A DNA stretch of 64,000 nt from Plazaster borealis (Eukaryota; Echinodermata; Asteroidea; Forcipulatida; Labidiasteridae). The stretch is taken from contig CM037467.1 of assembly GCA_021014325.1 (NCBI GenBank), positions 5,890,001-5,954,000 on the forward strand. The letters are read 5' to 3'. The number at the start of each line of letters is the position of its first letter. Within the stretch, counting starts at the first letter, position 1. Both the position numbers and the translations under genes were made by a program. This document shows, in pieces, positions 1 to 12,544 of this stretch. The notes beneath the pieces are model-generated. The model was not told where the DNA came from and searched no databases. It saw nothing but the letters and a program-made list of their open reading frames with translations.

Positions 1-2030
1 TCAATGTTGTTTTAAGTACGGCCTAGATGCAGTGGTTCTTAGACACCTTTCCAATCTTCCATCTAGAGATGGGTAAGACGGTTGCCGTTTAATTCCGAAA
101 AACATTCAGTTTTACGAGTTGACGTCATCTGAAAATGTTTTTGAGGCACGTATTTTTTGCGTCATCATGAGAGGATTCGGGGGGGGGAAAATGGCCTTGC
201 AGAAAGTAACCGATTGTTGATAATGTACAGCACTTTCAAATTTGATTTTTTTTTTAAAGCTTTTCCTTGAGAAAAAAAAACATGAACTCTTAGTTCCAAG
301 ATTGTCTTTGACTGCAGCTGACAGGCTTATGAATGATGCTAAATCCAAATTTCACGTTCGCTGTATACAGTAGCTTATTAGTAATAAAACCTGACCCCAT
401 TTATGTTCCCTATAAAGCCTCAGTTTGGTTACATTGATTTGAATGGGAGAAACACAAAATAGCTTCACCGTGTTCCTGGTGTATGCGGTAATTTAAGCAA
501 TGTCTTCTTTGTAGGCAACTATATTAGTCTTGGGCCAGACCGTAATTCAAATGCAGAAATTTAGCGCATATAAATTGGAGGAGGCTATTTTTCCCGCCAC
601 TTTGTCTGTGAGTTCAAATTCTGCACGTGCAGTATAATCCACACAATACTTTTTACTCATATCGTTTCTTTTTACCCTATATAGTTTTTTGTGGAATAAT
701 AAAGGTAAAGGCATTCGTTTGTGGTGTTCCATTTGAAAAACAGGAACCTGGAGACGGTGTGTTTTTGTTGACATTGTAAGCTGTAGGCCTACTATTTTTT
801 GGAGCGTTACATTATTCCAACAGTTAAGGCAATAGCACAGTAAAGTCAGAAGTATACTACGGAGTATAAAATTTTAAAAAACAATTTTGAAAGGTACATT
901 AATTAAAACATAGCATACGAAATCTAGTTTAATCTATTCAAATCCAATTTTCGATACAACACCGGAAAGTATTGTTGACGGTTAAGGATTTTCGTAATGA
1001 GAAACACAGCACTGGGCCAGTTTTCCCCGCATGTACAGTTGTATTTGATTTTTGATGTGAATATTTCTCCGGGCTATTGGTATACCTGCAACGAGATTTT
1101 AACAGTGAATTTAGAACGTTTATGTCCTATCGATCGTTAATATTCATCTAGACTACTTTTAACTGACTAAGACAATCTTACTTTTCTGCGATAAGTTCAA
1201 AGGTAAATAAATACATTATATACACAATTTCAGAAAGCTATACTCATTAAAAATAAGACCCGCCTCGGCCGACGAGTGCACAATAAGGTCGTACATTGCA
1301 TCAATGTAAATTGTTTTTGAAAATTACTTGGTCTGCCATGGTTTAGGGGAAATAATTGTCCAAACCCAATTATGGTGTTCTCTGTATTCTCACAACGCGC
1401 CAAATTAGTTCTTAATTGACCTGATCTTTAAAAGCTACTTTATAAACAATTTGGGACAGTGCAAAATGTGTTTTCATATGAATGTTATTGTCTCAAACGC
1501 TTTCATTTTTGATAGGGATTGAATAATGCATTACGAAAATTACGCTGTTTTCAGAAAGCTGAGATATTGTTAATGTGGATGGTTTACCTAATAATGGTGC
1601 TTTCTGTTTGGTAATGTTTAGCCACAGTTGGAACATTACTAAACCCGACGAAGGAGACTATAGTCTTAAACGGGGAAGATGGCAATGGCACCACACAAAA
1701 TGACTGGCCTTTTCATTACCGGGGTTGACTATAGCGTGTTATGTGCAATATACATTATCAATTGTCCATCTTCTTTGCATATTCCGTTTGCTTTTTTTGG
1801 CCATGTGCACTTTTTAGTGGATTAAAAACCGTAAAATATGGCTGGGTAGGACTTAATGCTCCGTGACATTCTGCGATCACACTTTCACATTAAAGTGTTG
1901 TTTTTGGATGTGTTTTGGTTTTTTTGCCTAGAACCTATTTTACTTTGGTTAAACGTAATTCTGCTTGTCAAACGACGACATAGCCCAAACACGTCACACT
2001 TCGGGCTTGAATAACGCCAGCCGGCCTTTA
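1..2030. other. Anonymous unique DNA, no gene seen
   Basis: AT-rich sequence with short homopolymer runs and scattered stops in all frames. I see no conserved domain, no RNA gene and no clear repeat family. A perfect CRE palindrome TGACGTCA lies at 120-127 and a TAGGCCTA palindrome at 784-791; both words recur through the window. Confidence 0.6.
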
Positions 2031-2122
2031 GAACCCGCTGGTTGCCTGCTAGATGTACCTGTTACCTACAACAAAAGAGGACAATAGGTTCCCGGTTCGG
2101 TAAAAGTCCCCAGTTGGATAGC

Positions 2123-2215
2123 GTGTACAAAACCAATGGGAGCTGTTGCCAAAAAGTTGCAGGACAAGCGAAGGAGGGACAATAGACTTTGCAAGTCTCG
2201 CGCATATCGGAGACG
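2123..2215 (+). repeat. Fragment of a dispersed repeat with a transposon-like terminus
   Basis: Two motifs seen here recur elsewhere. An 18-bp word, GTGTACAAAACCAATGGG (2123-2140), is repeated at 57861-57878, and both copies continue into an A-rich stretch. From 2185 the sequence GACTTTGCAAGTCTCGCGC, preceded by TA, closely matches the terminal inverted repeats of the element at 46317-47213. I find no inverted partner in the next few kb, so this is a solo terminus or a decayed copy. The family name is unknown. Confidence 0.4.
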
Positions 2216-2380
2216 AGAAAAAAAATTCGAACGAAGAAAAGTTCTCGAAAATAAAAATACCCATAGCAAGTTGTTATAAACAAATTTCAAATTTTTGTAA
2301 AATACAAATAATTTGTCCAAATTAACATGAAACAAAATTTAAACTTGGGACAAAGTTGAGCGAAATCTTGCTGCCGCGAA

Positions 2381-2420
2381 CAACCTAGCAAACAGGCGAA
2401 CAACCTAGCAAACAGGCGAA
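2381..2420. repeat. Perfect 20-bp tandem duplication
   Basis: The 20-bp unit beginning CAACCTAGCAAAC occurs twice head to tail with no mismatch. It is short and probably arose by replication slippage; no function is implied. Confidence 0.9.
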
Positions 2421-5400
2421 CGCAGTAGGCGTGGGCAGGAGTTTTAAGGTTTTCGGCCGAGTTGGTTAATCTTGTAATTACAGAAGACATAACAAAGATA
2501 TTTCAGATAGTCACAGCTTTCTGGCGAATTATGACACACTTTTTAAACTCAGTTTGGCTGATCTTATTGCATTCACCACCTTATCAAAAGTTCCCTTGGA
2601 AATCCTAGTAGGAACAGATCCAAGTTGTATGCTTCAAAACGCAATAGCCTGGAGCTAATAGTGAGGTTTACATTTTAAAGTGACATGTGTCCGTGTTTTC
2701 AAGCACTTTCCAGCACCCAATTTACGTAACATGGTTAGAGGGCACCACAAGGAAATCCCACTCAAATGATCTTGACTCTTTATCAAATAAAATTTCACTT
2801 TTAGCATGTTGTGTATAACTTCTTTTGAAATCCGAGTGCACATTTCGCAAAGTCATTCAAATGTGGTTTTTGTGATGGATCTCACGAAGTTTGTGTGTAT
2901 AGGTCCGAGACGAAAGTTTCAAGTTCTGTTAATTCAAGTATCGGAGACAATTTCGGACGAAAACCACTCTATATTTGCGTGTTTAAATTCCAAGGCTGAT
3001 CTGGATAGCAGAGTTTAACAAGATACGATTGGGTCGTATTTCATTTAACCTTCATATCGTCGTGGACGTATTTTTGGCTTTGATGATCAATATCAGGTTT
3101 GTGACGTCTAACATTCTCACTCAAAAACAAGCTGTGTTTTATTTCCGTGAAGCTGAACTCTCTGTTAAACCATTGACTTTAATGTATTCTATGCCCATCG
3201 TGAGTAATATTTTTGTTTAACTGCTTCGTAAAATTCACCTTTTTGAAACCGACGCAAATTAGACCAAAAACTTGTTACAGTTTGGTCGGAACAGATGCGT
3301 TATCGCAGAAAAACGAACTGGCGAGAATATGGTTTTGATGCGGTGTATCAAGTCCACGTTTCCATCATTACTCCCTCATCGTTTTCAGGAAAAAACGTTT
3401 CGGGAAAAACTTAAGAAAGTAAAAGAAGATCTTAATACTTTTTCGATTTTTGTTTTCTTCTGAACTATCACAAAATATTACGAATTCATTTTCAGACTTT
3501 TGGTATGGACGTACAAACAACTACTTTTAATTTTCGCTGCGTATAAGCAAGTTGTACACACCCAAGAGTGTTTACTTCTTGTTGACTTGTAAATTAGTAA
3601 TTTGCTGTAATCGGCCGAACCTTTGAGACAAAAGGTCCCGGGGTAGACTTATTAGCAAGGGCTTAATGTCGTTAAGAAGAACGTTGGGAATTCTGGATGC
3701 ATAATTGGTATCTCGCTCAACGAACTGACCAAAGTTCCATTCGATGGTTTTTAATAATGTATACAGTGACAGAGTGTATGGCCCTAGTCGAAAAGATATG
3801 AATTATTATTGTGAGAAGATGTGTCAGTTCGTGTCCAACACACAGCATGTTGAAAATTGCATTTCTAGAATACATCACACTATCTTGAATCAAGGAATAA
3901 ACCAAAAGGTATAAGTCTAATAATAAGTCTAGTGTACACATCGTCAACACTTTATCATAACATAAACAGATAATTAAGAAAACAAGTTGTTAAATGACAA
4001 GAATATTAGACTCTTTGTCGACCTTTGACCTCAAAGAGGTCAATGTTCCTTCAACAGGGTGGGCAGGGAATAATTGTGGAGGAGGGCGTCACCATGTTTT
4101 TACAGTCTCCATTGTCTTTGTGCAAGTATGATACAAACTGATGGTTTGGAAACACGTAGTCAATACACGTACGTCTCGTGTTGGCCTGGGGCAATGGAAC
4201 TCGATAGATAGCTCCACTACTTCATACACTAAGGATAAATGTAAGATGCGTTGCCAGAGTGATTATACTGAAATTTGATTTATTATTTCCAGAATTGAAA
4301 AGGGGAAAGTTTAGGACGAGCAGACTGGAATATCAAAGACAGGTTTATATCGCGAAGGGCATGTGGGAAGGGAAAAGGAAGGCCCATTAATAGGCAGGGT
4401 TGCTTGCCTCTTAAGTGGTTTTATTATATTCCCAACGGGTTATTTCGGGCAGCTGCGAAAAGTCAATTGAAAAGGAGGATATCTTTTTGTGCACAGCTAC
4501 AGTTTCAAGAATTTCACGAAGCTTGAATGTAGAAGGAATAGCCAGCTGTTAACGGAGAACAATATTAAACAAGAATTACACAATCTTTTTTATTCTGTTA
4601 AAAAGAAGTACAGATTGATGATGAGGTATGGACCATTGTGGAGATATCTTATTTCAGGTTAAAATGACTCAAGCCTAACCATAGCTGTAATGACATTATG
4701 AGAGTCACTAAATTGGCGATTGCCTTTGGAAACAGGGATTACAATGCCGACTGTATCAGCCAAAGATATAACATTCTTCAACCAATTCTAAATAAATAAA
4801 GTATAAACATCCACATGTGTTCCTGTACACAATGATTTAGTCGATGAATAGAGCAAAAGTTGAGTAATACACACAATTACAAACTCTCAAACGCGCAAAC
4901 AAACTTACTGTCAGGCAATCACAGATGATACTGACGTGGCGTGCAAACCTTTCTGCTTGTAAGGGTTTCAGATCAAGGTAGTAAACTATAAAGCCACTTG
5001 AGTTAACTCCAGCCCAGACTTGAACTTTTCAGTCAAATACAGGGATTTGGTAAAACTAATTGAAAACCGCCTTAACTTTCGAGTGCTGTCGAAAGTTAAT
5101 ATAAAATGGAAGTGGCGATTAGGTGTGTGATCGTGCAATCTAAACGCGATTTTGTTTAAAAAGGAAGCTGGATAAGAGTTGTGTAAACCTAAGTTTACCT
5201 GAACAATGAAATTTGAATACACATCCTATATTCCAATTAAATAATTGTGATTTTAAATGCATACTTGATCAAGTTTGTTTGCCGACGTTGTCAATAATGT
5301 AACCTCATCTTTCAGGAGAATCTAATCTTCGTTGAGAAGGAAAAGTAAAGTGCGCTGTCAGTAACTAAAATATGGAATCGGAGGTGATTGAAAAACACTG

Positions 5401-6225
5401 TTAAGGGAAAAAGCTGAAAACCTTAAATTACTTTGTGAAAATAAGGCACAAATTGTGGGTTTTTCCCTTCTCCCTTTCTTCAGTCCCACCTCTTTTTCAT
5501 GTTTTCTCCTTCTTGCTGGCTTTATTGCTTTCTTTCTTTCTTTCTATCATTTCTTTCTTTTCCTTTCCCACTTTTTCTATGTTTTCTTCAAATGATAGAG
5601 GAGAGCCGCCCCCTTGGTGCCGCCCCTGTATAAAGGGTATGGTTAGTATATGCGCACTAAGTACATGAACAACACCAGTTGAAATTATCTAATAGTGACG
5701 AAGTTAGCACCAAGGACAATGCTATTTTTGCCTGTGAATGTCAAAGAAAAGGCAAAATGTTTGATTGTGTCTTCTTTCAACTTGCGGTGATTGACCAACA
5801 ACGATATTATGGAGATGTATTCTTCCCGTAGGTCTATGTCGTCATGAATTATTCATGAATCAATGCACTTTCAACATTCGATTTTAACGATCCGTTTGAG
5901 TCTGATCCATATGATTTTGTTTTATGATAAGAAAGCAATTAACTGCATCACTATTCATGTGCACGTAGTCAGACACACTCTTTAAATAATCTTTAAATAG
6001 TCTTCAGCAACAATTTTGAAACACATAGACACAAACTGTCATTTTCGTAGGCGTCGAAATTAATGGTTTAAAACTTGCAGTATTTAGTTATAGACAAAAA
6101 CCGCAGATGCAAGCGAACGAATTCGAAAACTCCACGGCGACCAATTTGGTTTTGGTGGCAAAGTTGGACATTGTTTCTTATCACTGGGTACAAACCTTTG
6201 TGCCAAACTCTACCTTTGTGCCACA
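2421..6225. other. Anonymous unique DNA with a pyrimidine tract
   Basis: No gene, RNA gene or recognisable element is visible. ORFs here are short (78 codons or fewer) and unlike known domains. The only distinctive element is a pyrimidine-rich tract listed separately. Confidence 0.55.
5458..5582 (+). repeat. Pyrimidine-rich tract with a TTTC microsatellite core
   Basis: About 125 bp are strongly C+T biased on the plus strand, with several consecutive CTTT units near 5530-5545. It is followed at once by a GC-rich patch (GCCGCCCCCTTGG and similar). Such tracts can adopt triplex structures, and in genes they can be polypyrimidine tracts, but no splice acceptor with coding sequence behind it is convincing here. 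Confidence 0.6.
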
Positions 6226-6345
6226 GGTTTAACCATGGTTAAACCTGGTTTAATTATGGTTAAACCTGTTTTAACCATGGTTAAACCTGGTTAAATTATG
6301 GTTAAGCCTAGTTTAACCATGTTTAAACCTGTTTGGGTTATAAAC
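6226..6345. repeat. Short tandem cluster of palindromic GGTTTAACC units
   Basis: Roughly eight degenerate copies of a 15-16 bp unit are arranged as pairs, giving a higher period near 31 bp. The core AACCATGGTT is itself a palindrome and alternates with AATTATGGTT. The unit resembles neither the telomeric hexamer nor the minisatellites later in the window. Confidence 0.75.
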
Positions 6346-7200
6346 TGCAGCTTGATATTTTATGCCGAAGGACTAAAAGTATTCCAAACTGTATAGTGCG
6401 GTGTTTTATCGCTGTATTACGAGGCGACTTTTATAACGCATTGCAGTCGTAATGGGTCCCACCTCTTGACATTTTAAAGACAAAACCCTTCAAATTGATA
6501 GATAGGATTCTATCTTAAACTTAGCGCTCCTTCTTTCGTGCCAAATTGTAAACATTTATGCCTGTTTAAAATGCCAAATGCAACACAGACACCATTGAAA
6601 TTTCAGATATGCATACTTTGCTGTTGAAACCTTTTAAGGTTTGCCAGTAATTTGTTTTTTAGTGTATATAGGGCTAACAATCCAGTAAAGTGATCGCGGT
6701 GAATGATCTTATTGCTGTTGCCTGGGCGATAGTGACGAGTGTTTTAACATACGCATTCCTTCATAGTAAAATAAGCAGTAAATCAAATAACAACAGAAAG
6801 TAATTAAATCCTTTGAAACGAGTTCTTCATGAAAAAGCGTATGCGTTGTAATAAAATATGGATAACGTAGTAATACAAAGGCATCAGATGTGTGATTATT
6901 TAACTTACTCCTGGTCTCTTCAATCCGGATAATTATTTTAGGAACAACACTTCACATTATTTTGCTATTTTGCTATTATGCGTCCTCTATAGTGTTCAAG
7001 AAATACTGAATGCAAACGTGGATAAAACCGCGGAAAAAATAATCCACCCATTTGAATGTTGAAGAGATTCCAGAAATGGACGTAATGCAAACGCTGAACA
7101 GTAATCATAAAAAAGAAGATGTGTCCTCTCCTATCCTTATTCATTACAATAAGAAGTCCCTTAATTAGGCCTACTGTAAACAACAATTACTCAATCTTAA
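6346..7200. other. Anonymous unique DNA, no gene seen
   Basis: AT-rich sequence without a recognisable domain or repeat. A TAGGCCTA palindrome is at 7166-7173. The last four bases, TTAA (7197-7200), are the left target-site copy of the MITE that follows. Confidence 0.5.
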
Positions 7201-7566
7201 AGGTATCGTACACGTTTGGTAATCACTCAAAACAAATATTAGCATAAAAACTTACTTGGTAACAAGCAACGGAGAGCTGTTGATAGTATACAACATTGTA
7301 GGAAACGACTCCCTCTGAAGTAACGTAGTTTTTGAGAAAAAGGTAAGTTCTCATTAAAATGATAAAAACTTCTTGCAAGAAGTTTTTATTCCTATCTGAA
7401 AGCACATAAATTTGTACAACAAGGGTGTTTTTTCTTTCATAATTTTCTTGCAACTTCGATGACCAATTGAGCCCAAATTTTCACAGGCTTGTTATTTTAT
7501 GCATATGTTTGGATACACCAAGTGAGAACACTGGTCTTTGACAATTTCCAAAAGTGTTCAGTGCCT
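7201..7566 (+). mobile_element. TTAA-flanked MITE, copy A (366 bp)
   Basis: The element is flanked by TTAA on both sides (7197-7200 and 7567-7570). It begins AGGTATCGTACACGTTTGG and ends with an imperfect inverted version of the same sequence. The centre is a palindrome around ACTTCTTGCAAGAAGT, so the transcript would fold into one long imperfect hairpin. Three more copies lie in this window (27872-28237, 30266-30636, 51515-51869). No transposase is encoded, so it is non-autonomous. TTAA targets are used by piggyBac and Kolobok superfamilies; I cannot tell which from the ends alone. Short ORFs inside are incidental. Confidence 0.85.
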
Positions 7567-7570
7567 TTAA

Positions 7571-9066
7571 GGAATTTATAAATCTTATGTGTGTGTATAT
7601 TCACTTAACTTTCGAATGGCACCTCGTTTTAGTAAGCAAATTCCAAGTGCAAAAGCGGCATTCCTTTCCACAAATTTGATAACCGTAACTGCTGTAAGTG
7701 AAACTCCAGTTAGTCCACTTACCGTCCACTTTTTGTTTAACGTTCAAATCAAAAGTGCTTTAGCTCGCTGTCTCTTTCAGCATCGGTTCTACCGTCCAAG
7801 TCGCCATCGCCCTAGGGTTAATGTAACGCCACCGGTCGATACGCATCGATCGTCAGAAACCCCCACCGACTGACTTTTTTTGTCAGAAGGAAACAACGCA
7901 TCTAGAAACTGGGTTAAGATATACGTGGGGTATACCGCCCCAATCATTGTTTTAAGCTCTATCCGGCCTAAAGAAATCATTCCCAAGGGGTTGGAGGGAG
8001 AATTGGCAAAGAAGTAAGTCCCCCTGGGGGAAAACAAAAGGGGAAAATAAAATCGAAGGGCGAAAATCAGGTACTTTGGTAACACTGTTGCCAGGTGTTG
8101 CCTTTTGCAGTATGGATTTTGGAGGAGGCCGTCAACAGTTCTGGTTGTCCGTTTTCTGCTGCTTCCTGCGCTGCAACAGGTTATGTAGGAGGATCCAAGT
8201 CACGCTGGCTTGCTGCTTGAGTGTTATTGGTTGATGCCCCTGAGTGCTAGAGCGGAAACTCTAGAGTGCCATATATTTGGGATCAAGGTGGTGACGTGCA
8301 CTTGGGATAGGAGCTGAGAAACACTTGAGTGGAAAGGAGAAGACTGGCAAGAGAAGCCTGATGCACCGCTGATGAAATATCCACAGAGCAGGAACAGCAG
8401 TCAATGCAGTCAAGCACACTTAGCTTTCCAATTGACAAGATTATCCAACGTTACCCCAATAATACTATGCATCAATGGTTCAGCTATTAAAATCCCTTAT
8501 GTACCATCGTGCCGTTTGAAATTAACAAAAAATTAAAGGTAAATCCTCCACACTAATAATATTCTTGACTACCTCCCAAACAAGGTGTTTTTCTCAAAGG
8601 AGTAGGAGTATGAGCGATCATGTTTTAATAAATGCCACTTTGCAACGGGTGCTTTATTTATTGTACTCGCACACAGTTGCTAGCCAAAAAAGTAAACACA
8701 TCTACAATTTGATTTATAATATAAGCGTTTGAAACAGTTTGATTGAAGGCTGAAGAATTTAATTATATGATTTTGCGCAAAAAGAGAAGAATTATACCGT
8801 TACCCAACGACAGTGTTTACTGGACACATTTCTTCAATCGTCTTCACTCCATACGGGTTGCAGAGCTATCTTGCTTGTGAAGATCTCTTGTTTTCATTTC
8901 AGAACGATTGAGTTGAATAATTGCTTGAGACACAGATGAAACTTCAAGCTCTAACACATCTACATAACAATCTGAATGTGAGGGACTGGAATAAACATAA
9001 CCAGAACGCAACTTAAACATTTACAAAAAGGAACGCTGTATCCAATGGTTCCAAACAGTTCCCAAG
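7571..9066. other. Unique DNA, GC-richer in the middle, no gene identified
   Basis: The part from about 7770 to 8400 is GC-richer than its surroundings and has overlapping ORFs of 94 and 98 codons on opposite strands, but neither resembles a known domain. This could be an old repeat or a decayed exon. The rest is AT-rich and featureless. Confidence 0.45.
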
Positions 9067-9109
<43 letters not shown>

Positions 9110-9169
9110 GCAACAACAACAACAGCAACAACAACACCAACGACATCATCAACAACATCAACAACAATA
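9067..9169. repeat. CAA/GTT trinucleotide microsatellite
   Basis: About 34 near-perfect CAA units with occasional CAG and CAT interruptions. Read as protein it gives poly-Gln/Asn/Thr on the plus strand or poly-Val on the minus strand, but there is no surrounding coding context, so the 61-codon minus-strand ORF across it is not a gene. Confidence 0.95.
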
Positions 9170-11071
9170 AGTGTTGTTCTGTTATGCGATTTTACCAAGA
9201 CTGGATCTTACTATAATTTTTGAAAATTGTAGCATTAAGGCGGCAATTTTGTTCAGGTACAACGGCACAGCGTAATTCTTACAAAATAAACTGTACAAAT
9301 TAAAAACAAAACTGTAATAAACTTTTCTACGCAATTAAGATCACACTTTTTTTTAGTGTTATCTATGTTAACTATTGCTCCACACTTAAATGTTTTGCTG
9401 CGAAAGGAACACGGTGTGTTTATCAGCTGCAGGAACTTCGTAGAAATGAAATTTAGTATGAAACCTAATAATACAGAAAACTATTCTGCCTACAAGGGTT
9501 GTCAGTTCTCAAGTCAAAGTGAAATGTGTTTGGAATCTGAAATAGATCACACACACTCTAGTGAGTTTAGAGTGTCCGTGAAAAGATCAAAAGGCCCCGC
9601 TGATCCAGTTTGTAAAAAGTGCCTGTGATTCTCAAGGTTTTCGTATGGTGAAGTAACCAAAAAGGTTTTTACTGGGTATGTAATTTTCATTATTTTGGCT
9701 CAAGCGTACAATGAATAGATTTCTCAAAAATATTTTTCTGAAGGTGACGAGTGTATATAAAGCCTGCATTCTTACAATGTGTGAAACTTAACAGCTGCCC
9801 GTAACATTACCTTTTCTGCTAGTTAGCGTATGTGCTAGACTGACCAGTGTTTTTGTTTATAGTTGGTGATGACCGACTCAAATATGAAGGATTTATCCAC
9901 TCAATTTAATGTTGTGTACTTCTTGTCAATGTGGTTCTCTTTACTAATTTTTTATGAATCTTTTTAGAAAAGAACATTTCATAGAAATTTGACCGCTTGA
10001 TTGTATCAGTGGTTTTGTTGGGGACTGAAAGGGTTTCCTAAATGTGACTGCAGTGGATCTACAGTCGTCTGAATGCCTCACGCCTGCCCAAAGAGGCGTC
10101 TTCTTGGTGATTATGGCGCGATGTCTGAATACACGAACGCAGTGCACTGGACTGCACTAGTTTAGTTAGACCATAGGTCCTTCCTCTATGGTTGGACAGG
10201 CATATGGTTTTGTTTTTGTGCAAGGCTCACTTTTGGATAACGAATTGTGCTTTCTGTTTTCTATTTTGACTCTTACTTTGTCCTGTCTTTATGATTATTC
10301 TGTGTAAAGTAACTTTTTATGTGCACTGTAAAGTAAAATCGTCATGTTTCGACTTTCGACACAACAGAATGTATTTTCTACGTGGAACAAACATACACTT
10401 CGGGAAATGTTGTGATGAACCCATCATTGCATCATCAAATGAGTTATCTTGTTGAGTTATTCATTGACATCTGGTCATTAGGTTCACCTTTGACCCAGTT
10501 GGGAAATGTGAAAAGATAGCATATTAAAGAGCACCTGAACAGTGACGTCAAAATGTAAAATAAAACACAGTAATATAGAACTGGATGGTATGTGCTTTTT
10601 TTAGTCTGTCACGTTTACTTCCTTTTCGTAAAGAACAATCCACTAGATCCATTTTGCAAGTACACGAGGCAACGGGTAAACTCGGCCATGAACAAAAACT
10701 GTTATCGACCAATAATAAACTGTGTAAGTCTCGCGACAATCTTAAGGTCACCATTGAGCTTCCGGGCACCTCTGAGCCATCAGCTATGGGAGATTAACGT
10801 GGCTGCAATTTTGTGTTATTTTTTATTTTTGTCACATCACTGTCAGGTTTGTGGGGTCCTGCTATTGTTGTTCAATTATTCCCTTTTCTAAAGAATGCCT
10901 CTGTGGGGTCCAACTTGAACAAAACAAACTGTGTGTGGTCCATTGTGTAAAATACCTCAACAGGGCTCTTCCGTAGGCCCATCCAAGGGTGCAATGGCCT
11001 CCAATCTTGGACCGTCCTTTGTTTAACTCTTTGTCCTGACAAACGTGTACCCAAATGTTTTCCTTTGTGAT
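9170..11071. other. Anonymous DNA, no gene identified
   Basis: There are no recognisable domains. A TATATAAA word at 9754-9761 has no convincing initiator. Perfect TGACGTCA is at 10543-10550. Overlapping ORFs of 70-99 codons at 10.55-10.9 kb on both strands are unrecognised and near chance length. Confidence 0.45.
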
Positions 11072-11165
11072 TATCCAATGCAAGATCATTACACGTAATA
11101 CAGCTTCAAATGGCGCGAACTTAAATCACGCTCTGGGTGCAAAAAGGCAAGCCAAAATTAAATTG
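11072..11165 (+). repeat. Direct repeat pair, left copy
   Basis: About 94 bp starting TATCCAATGCAAGATCA and ending in CCAAAATTAAATT are repeated with some divergence at 11568-11671, about 496 bp downstream in the same orientation. Both contain a GGCGCGAA(C/T)TTA(A/T)ATCACGCTC core. The pair could be the two ends of a small element with terminal direct repeats, or two members of a dispersed family. Confidence 0.7.
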
Positions 11166-11567
11166 TTATAAGTCCTTGGTTTTAATGTCACAACAACTAC
11201 ACATCAACCACCCCCCCCCCTCACCCCATCCCACACAAGGGCATTTGTATTCATATTGATTCGTATTGTGATCTCCTATATAACAAGCTTTCTCAATGGA
11301 ATGTGCATGATGCAGCAGACTAATAGGTTTGGTCTGTGATGGTCTGAAGGTACGCGTTTTGGTCACGGATTCTCTACTGGTTTGGTCAATATTTTCAAAA
11401 GTGACAAAACCTTGTTTGTAACCTCATAAAATTAATCACAATTTTTACTCAATAGGGCAGCGGATCAGTTCGTAATTTAATTACCCAATCTCTACTACTC
11501 AACTCTGAGTTTACCACCCGTGTGCTTCGATTGCACGCTCACAAAACACCTTTCCATGCCCACACCA
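11166..11567. other. DNA between the two direct repeats
   Basis: About 400 bp with a poly-C run near 11211-11220 and no coding domain. No primer-binding site or polypurine tract that would support an LTR element was recognised. Confidence 0.4.
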
Positions 11568-11671
11568 TATCCAATGCAAGATCACGACTGCGTTTTACAC
11601 GCAATACAGCTTCAAAAGGCGCGAATTTATATCACGCTCCGGGTGCGGAAAGGCGAAGCCAAAATTAAATT
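11568..11671 (+). repeat. Direct repeat pair, right copy
   Basis: This is the second copy of the repeat at 11072-11165, a little longer because of small insertions such as CTGCGTTTTAC. It is not part of a recognised gene. Confidence 0.7.
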
Positions 11672-12320
11672 AAACGAAAGCAGAATGTGCTGTATATCGT
11701 ATTAGCCTGCTCAGAACTGAAAACATCTGAAACACGCGTCTTCAAGTTTAGCGCAGGCGATGAAATTCATCTTGGAGTGGGATTCTGAAAGCGACGAAAA
11801 GCTATAGCCACCGTGACGTAATGATGCCCGTTGCTAAGGATATGTGCAATTGTTTTCCCGCCAAGAATTGTATTGTTTTTCTTTGCTATGGCATGCACGT
11901 TTTGTTCATGACCGAGTCGGCTAAAGTGCGATTTATGTGTCTGCCGCCATGGGCGACATATGCCCGCGCACGGCGAGCGGGTTTGACATGATGTTGACAG
12001 TATGACAGACTAGAGCCCTGAGTATAACACATGAGTAGATTCCACACTTTATTATCACACACAATAATGAGTCAGATAATGGTTAGACCGCTTTGTTTCT
12101 TGATTGCATTTTGAGAGGTGTTGGTATCCGCCCTGTACTGCGCTGTCAGCGCCTACGCGCCCGCACACAATGAACGCCCGTCTACATGTCACCAACTAAT
12201 TGGATCACACCAAACTCCGTCATCAGAGACTTTGCAAAATAAAATTCACTTTCATCTTAAAAGGCACAGTATTAAACTTGATTTTGCAATAATTGTTCAT
12301 GTACTTCATCGAAATTGTTA
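11672..12320. other. Anonymous DNA with a GC-rich patch
   Basis: A GC-rich patch around 11940-12000 includes GGGCGACATATGCCCGCGC. No domain or RNA gene was recognised. Confidence 0.45.
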
Positions 12321-12544
12321 TAAATGCTATTGAAACAATAGTAATAATATCGAAATATTCCGAGTATTCTTCATTTTTTTACTCGTCAGCAAAAATATGA
12401 CAGCAACGAAACATAAAATTAATATGAGGAAATAAATGCTATTGAAACAATAGTAATAATATCGAAATATTCCGAGTATTCTTCATTTTTTTACTCGTCA
12501 GCAAAAATATGACAGCAACGAAACATAAAATTAATATGAGGAAA
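12321..12544. repeat. Perfect 112-bp tandem duplication
   Basis: The segment 12321-12432, starting TAAATGCTATTGAAACAAT, is repeated base for base at 12433-12544. The absence of visible divergence in non-coding AT-rich DNA implies a very recent duplication, an assembly duplication or gene conversion. Confidence 0.95.

Noticed and set aside
7223..7453. ORFs inside the TTAA MITE copies as transposase remnants
   Set aside because: They lie across the non-coding hairpin, differ in frame and orientation among copies, and show no transposase motifs.
9013..9198. Poly-valine peptide gene
   Set aside because: It is the translation of the GTT microsatellite with no coding flanks.
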